Assembly: GCF_019175385.1 (NCBI RefSeq)
Contig: NC_083340.1
Location: forward strand, 11,668,336-11,732,335
Length of the DNA: 64,000 nucleotides
Direction of reading: 5' to 3'
Source: Lycium barbarum
Taxonomy: Eukaryota > Streptophyta > Magnoliopsida > Solanales > Solanaceae
The position numbers were made by a program, and so were the translations under genes. The notes beneath the pieces are model-generated. The model was not told where the DNA came from. It made no database searches and saw nothing but the letters and a program-made list of their open reading frames with translations. Each line of letters starts with the position of its first letter. The stretch's first letter is position 1. Positions 59,614 through 64,000 of this stretch are shown here, piece by piece.

Positions 59614-62069
59614 ATTATAAACTATGCTAATCACGTTAAAATTCTCAATGAAGCTATCTAGTGTACATATGTTTAGTTGAAGGAAAACTTGGAAAGTCTT
59701 TGGACTGATTAGAGGAATAACTTTGCCACCACATTTACGGTTGCAGGACTTGGTGTATTTTTTTGTCTTCTCAAATTTTGCCAAGTCTTTTGGGCTAAGA
59801 AAAGTCAAGGTTCCGCTTCTTTCATGTTGAGAAAATTCTTAGAAGCTCTTCTAAGAATTATTGTCCGGATATCACATTTGTTTTGGTGATTTTATCTTGA
59901 GTCTGTGTGGATTTTATTTTACTCATGAAGTCACATCCTAATTGTACATTTTAGCACGAACCCTACGCACAATTCCAGAGTTTTTATATAGTTCAATTTA
60001 CTTTATATATTTCAAATAAATCAAGCTTTATGAAAACAATAGGCAGCAATTGTTACTTCAGTGCTTGCAATTAAATTATTAGGAACAATTTTATAAGCAA
60101 GAAAAGCTATTTATCTATATATTTAAAATAGGAGAGGTACAAGCAACGTGGTTAAGCCAAGTGACAAGGTAATAACAAGCTACTTGACAATTTTAAGACA
60201 AAGTTAATGAGAATTAGGAGAAAGTTAATAAGAATTGTAACACAAGTTTTGAATTGATAATTGAAATATAAAGATTCAAATTTGAATCTAAAGCTAAATA
60301 TTTAAAAACAGATATTATGAATACTTATATTTATCTGTTTTTTTTAATTTGAACTGAAATATCATTTTTTTTAAAGATAAATTTTTTGAATTGAAAGATT
60401 ATATATATATATATAAAAAAAATCATATAAATCAATTATAAACTATGCTAATCACATAAAAATTCTCAATGTAGCTATCTAGTGTACATACGTTTAGTAG
60501 AAGGGAAACTTGGAAAGTCTTTGGATTGATTAGAGGCATAACTTTGCCACCACATTTATGGTTGCAGGACTTGGTGTATTTCTTTGTCTTCTCAAATTTT
60601 GTCAAAGTGTTTGGGGCTAAGAAAAGTCAAGGTTCCACTTATTTCATGTTGAGAAAATTCTTGGAAACTCTTCTAAGAATTATTGTCCGGATATCGCATT
60701 TGCTTTAGTGATTTTATCTTGAGTCTGTGTAGATTTTATTTTACTCATGAAGTCACATCCTAATTGTACATTTTGGCACGAACCCTACGCACAATTCCAG
60801 AGTTTTTTATATAGTTCAATTTATTTTATATATTTCTAATAAATCAGGCTCTATGAAAACAATAGGCAGCAAATGTCACTTCAATGCTTGCAATTAAACT
60901 ATTAGGAACAATCTTATACGCAAGAAAAGCTATTTGTCTATATATATAAAATAGGAGAGGTACAAGCAACATGGTTAAGCCAAGTGACAAGGTAATAACA
61001 AGCCACTTGGCAATTGTAAGACAAAGTTAATGAGAATTAGGACAAAGTTAATATGAATTGTAATATAAGTTTTGAATTGATAATTGAAATATAAAGATTC
61101 AAATTTGAATCTAAAGATAAATATTTAAAAACAGATATTATCAATATTTATATTTATCTATTTTTTTAATTTGAACTGAAATATCATTTTTTTAAAGATA
61201 AAGTTTTTGAATTGAAAGATAATGGTTTTCAAACTTATATACATACATACATATATATATATATATATTATAAACTATGCTAATTACGTAAAAATTCTCA
61301 ATGTAGCTATCTAGTGTACATATGTTTAGCATAAGGAAAACTTGGAAAGTCTTTAGACTAATTAGAGGAATAACTTTGCCACCACATTTACGGTTGCAGG
61401 ACTTGGTGTATTTTTTTGTCTTCTCAAATTTTGTCAAGTCTTTGGGGCTAAGAAAAGTCAAGGTTTCACTTCTTTCACGTTGAGAAAATTCTTAGAAACT
61501 CTTCTAAGAATTATTGTTCAGATATCGCATTTGCTTTAGTGATTTTATCTTGAGACTGTGTAGATTTTATTTTACTCATGAAGTCACATCCTAATTGTAC
61601 ATTTTGGCACGAACCCTACAGACAATTTCAGAGTTTTTTATATAGTTCAATTTGCTTTATATATTTCTAATAAATCAAGCTCTATGAAAACAACAGGCAA
61701 CAAATGTTACTTCAGCTCTTGCAGTTAAACTATCAGGAACAATCTTATACGCAAGAAAAGCTATTTATCTATATATATAAAATAGAAGAGGTACAAGCAA
61801 CGTGGTTAAGCTAAGTGACAAGATAACAAAAAGCCACTTGGCAATTTTAAGACACAGTTAATGAGAATTAGGACAAAGTTAATAAGAGTTGTAATACAAG
61901 TTTTGAATTGATAATTGAAATATAAAGATTCAAATTTGAATCTAAAGCTAAATATTTTAAAAAAACACATTATCAATATTTATATTTATCTATTTTTTTA
62001 ATTTGAACTGAAATATCATTTTTTATTTTTAAGATAAAGTTTTTGAATTGAAAGATAATGTTTTTCAAA

Positions 62070-62070
<1 letters not shown>

Positions 62071-62128
<58 letters not shown>
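62071..62128. repeat. (AT)n microsatellite in array unit 5
   Basis: About 28 AT units at the same relative place as the tract at 59571, so this tract expands independently in each unit. Confidence 0.95.
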
Positions 62129-62130
<2 letters not shown>

Positions 62131-62637
62131 ATTATAAACTATGCTAATCACATAAAAATTCTCAATATAGCTATCTAGTGTACATATGTTTAGCAGAAGG
62201 AAAACTTGAAAAGTCTTTGGATTGATTAGAGGAATAACTTTTGCCACCACATTTATGGTTGCAGGACTTTGTATATTTTTTTGTCTTCTCAACTTTTGTC
62301 AAGTCTTTGTGGCTAAGAAAAGTCAAGGTTCCTCTTCTTTCATGTTGAGAAAATTCTTAGAAACACTTTTAAGAATTATTGTCCGGATATCGCGTTTGCT
62401 TTAGTGATTTTATCTTGAGTCTGTGTAGATTTTATTTTACTCATGAAGTCACATCCTAATTGTACATTTTGGCACGAACCCTACGCACAATTCCAGAGTT
62501 TTTTGTATAGTTCAATTTACTTTATATATTTCTAATAAATCAAGCTTTATGAAAACAATAGGCAGCAAATGTCACTCCAGTGCTTGCAATTAAACTATTA
62601 GGAACAATCTTGTAAGCAATAAAAGCTATTTATATAT

Positions 62638-62638
<1 letters not shown>

Positions 62639-62675
<37 letters not shown>
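62639..62675. repeat. (GATA)n microsatellite
   Basis: About nine GATA units at the start of the partial last array unit. Confidence 0.95.
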
Positions 62676-62676
<1 letters not shown>

Positions 62677-62790
62677 TAATAAGAGAAGTGGAAGCAAAGT
62701 GGTTAAGCCAAGTGGCAAGCTAATAACAAGCCACTTGGCAATTTTAAGACAATGTTAATGAGAATTAGGACAAAACAAATTTAAACGCTA

Positions 62791-63012
62791 TTTTTTTAAA
62801 ATTGAAAGATAAATTTATTTAATTTAATTTAAAAGATAAGCACTAACAACATTAAATTCAAAATCACACTCAGTTCAAATTCAAAAGTTATAAATAACTT
62901 AACAAGTAAAAAGATTAACAAAAAGTGTGATATACACTGCACAGCCATTGATGATGATGATGATGATAACAACAACAACAACAACACAGCCATTGATGAT
63001 GATGATGATGAT

Positions 63013-63045
<33 letters not shown>

Positions 63046-64000
63046 AATAATAATAATAATAATAAAATATGCACAATATTTTTCTTTATAAAGATCAAAC
63101 CGCGTGTGGTGTGGATAAAGTGATAAAAGCATTTTGAATCTTATCTGAAGATACAATTGTGTAGATTTTGTAGGAGATATTATTTTGAATTCTGACAGAA
63201 ATATTGAATTGATAAATGAAAGATAAAGTTTAAAATTTGAATTTAATTTTTGAATTGGAAAAACTAACGAAATTTCCAATTGGAAAATAACCTACGTTAG
63301 TTGCTAATTTACCAAAGATAACATTATCTTGAAATCTAATTTATTGGCTATTCTGTTTTGACTTTTTTTTTTATAAAAATAATTTTAAAAGAATGAGTTG
63401 ATCCTTATCCAACTTGAAAAATTGAGCTTTTTTAATTTTAAATACATGAGAGGTGCATGGCTGATAAGCTTTTATAATATCTCAAGAATCCATTAATTAA
63501 TAAATCTTTCATATTATTCAATAATTACAAATCATACGTACTATCATGCGTTTTGGCACTTTAAAAAAAAAAAAAATAGTCTAGACTCTATATCCACATC
63601 CTACCCAATTGGAGTCTTTGAATTTGAACTAATTACAACTTCTCATTATGATTTTAGTGTTTTATAATTATCATACTAATATGCATTGATTTTAAATTTG
63701 AATTGATCCATATCAAACCCAACCAATCAAGATTTAAGAGGACACTAAGCTTCAAAAGTATAAAAGAGGATAATGAGCTTGAAAATTAAGCCAGGAGCTA
63801 CGGTCATCTATCCTCATTTCCACTTTTACGTTTACATAAGAGAATTTATCAATATCTGCTCATATTGTATTTTATATAATTTCAAAATTCATACTATGTG
63901 TGTTTTCTCTACCGAAAATTGGAAGCATTCCAAGGGAATCAATTTGAAGTATGCATTCTATTCTTTGACGGATTCTTCATTGAATTTTTTTATGCTTTGG
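62791..64000. other. AT-rich spacer with compound microsatellites
   Basis: No gene recognised. At 62941-63063 a compound tract 'cagccattgatgatgatg' plus (AAC)n occurs twice, the second copy extended by (AAC)n and (AAT)n. Apparent Leu/Val/Ile-rich frames on the minus strand here are readings of these triplet repeats. Confidence 0.6.

Larger units (their letters stand above)
57561..62790 (+). repeat. Head-to-tail array of units of about 0.82 kb (five plus a partial)
   Basis: Unit starts: 57561, 58361, 60114, 60937, 61768 and about 62631 (partial). Units 2-5 begin 'tctatatatat(a/t)(t)aaaata' and all go on to 'caag(c/t)aacgtggttaagc'. Shared internal markers include 'gattcaaatttgaatctaaa', 'ttgccaccacattta' and 'gaagtcacatcctaattgta'. 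Net lengths are about 800, 820 (after removing the hAT), 823, 831 and 863 bp; most length variation is in (AT)n tracts. The 'TC' start resembles a Helitron 5' end, but the units lack a terminal hairpin and CTRR. No conserved ORF was recognised. Confidence 0.9.

Noticed and set aside
60526..62404. 60-codon frame 'MIRGIT...' in array units
   Set aside because: Hydrophobic and partly shared, but reading frame differs between units by an extra T and there is no recognisable family.
57561..62790. CRISPR-like array or multi-copy gene family
   Set aside because: Units are about 0.8 kb, contiguous without unique spacers, in a plant genome; 60-65-codon frames shared by units show no known domain and differ by frameshifts.
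62829..63279. Leu/Val/Ile-rich minus-strand ORFs resembling membrane segments
   Set aside because: Encoded by GAT, AAC and AAT triplet repeats read in complement.

Overview
The window reads as repeat-dense nuclear DNA of a eudicot, most likely a member of the Solanaceae. The basis is AT-rich, intron-containing plant genes, plant-type LTR elements (Tat/Ogre-like, chromovirus-like, copia), Mutator-like elements (MULEs) with 9-bp target duplications, hAT, Stowaway and Helitron-like ends, and LTR families common in nightshades. The family assignment is inference. No intact host gene was found. The coding content is transposon proteins plus three host-gene remnants: an A20/AN1 stress-associated protein (SAP), a plasma-membrane H+-ATPase, and an At2g23090-like zinc-finger fragment carried by a hAT element.

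Left part (1-21.5 kb). A small locus was duplicated in tandem and then colonised. Copy A (1690-1777 plus 12308-12404) carries a 10.5-kb MULE at 1778-12307. This MULE has a DUF1985/Ulp1-protease gene on the plus strand facing a MULE transposase gene on the minus strand, and both are disabled. Copy B (18105-19726) keeps the unoccupied version of that MULE's insertion site, and carries a 1.4-kb non-autonomous relative in opposite orientation with its own 9-bp duplication. Just downstream is a SAP pseudogene split by a fold-back element. Between the copies sits a 5-kb non-autonomous LTR retrotransposon whose long ORF has a protease-like segment before a gag-like segment.

Central part (22-52.7 kb). 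This is a stack of insertions. A minus-strand copia element (pol at 50.7-52.7 kb, 3' LTR at 22-24.8 kb) was split by three solo LTRs: 22486-24732, 25226-48251 and 48362-50666. The middle one is itself opened by a 14.7-kb Tat/Ogre-like gag-only retrotransposon (LTRs of about 4.4-4.6 kb), a further solo LTR, and a truncated chromovirus-like fragment. Target duplications cctac, ctatc, attag and accat let the layers be ordered.

Right part (52.7-64 kb). A LINE ORF1 fragment and the H+-ATPase pseudogene lead into a Helitron-like element (55665-57560), then a head-to-tail array of units of about 0.82 kb (57561-62.8 kb). One unit was hit by the hAT element carrying the captured zinc-finger gene. The last 1.2 kb is AT-rich DNA with compound microsatellites.

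The observations I rate highest are: the filled and empty MULE sites in one duplicated locus; a short motif repeated through the MULE's non-coding DNA and shared with its small relative; the protease-before-gag ORF; the 41-bp array with an 82-bp dimer phase; a LINE fragment embedded in only one of two LTRs; and the tandem Helitron-like array.
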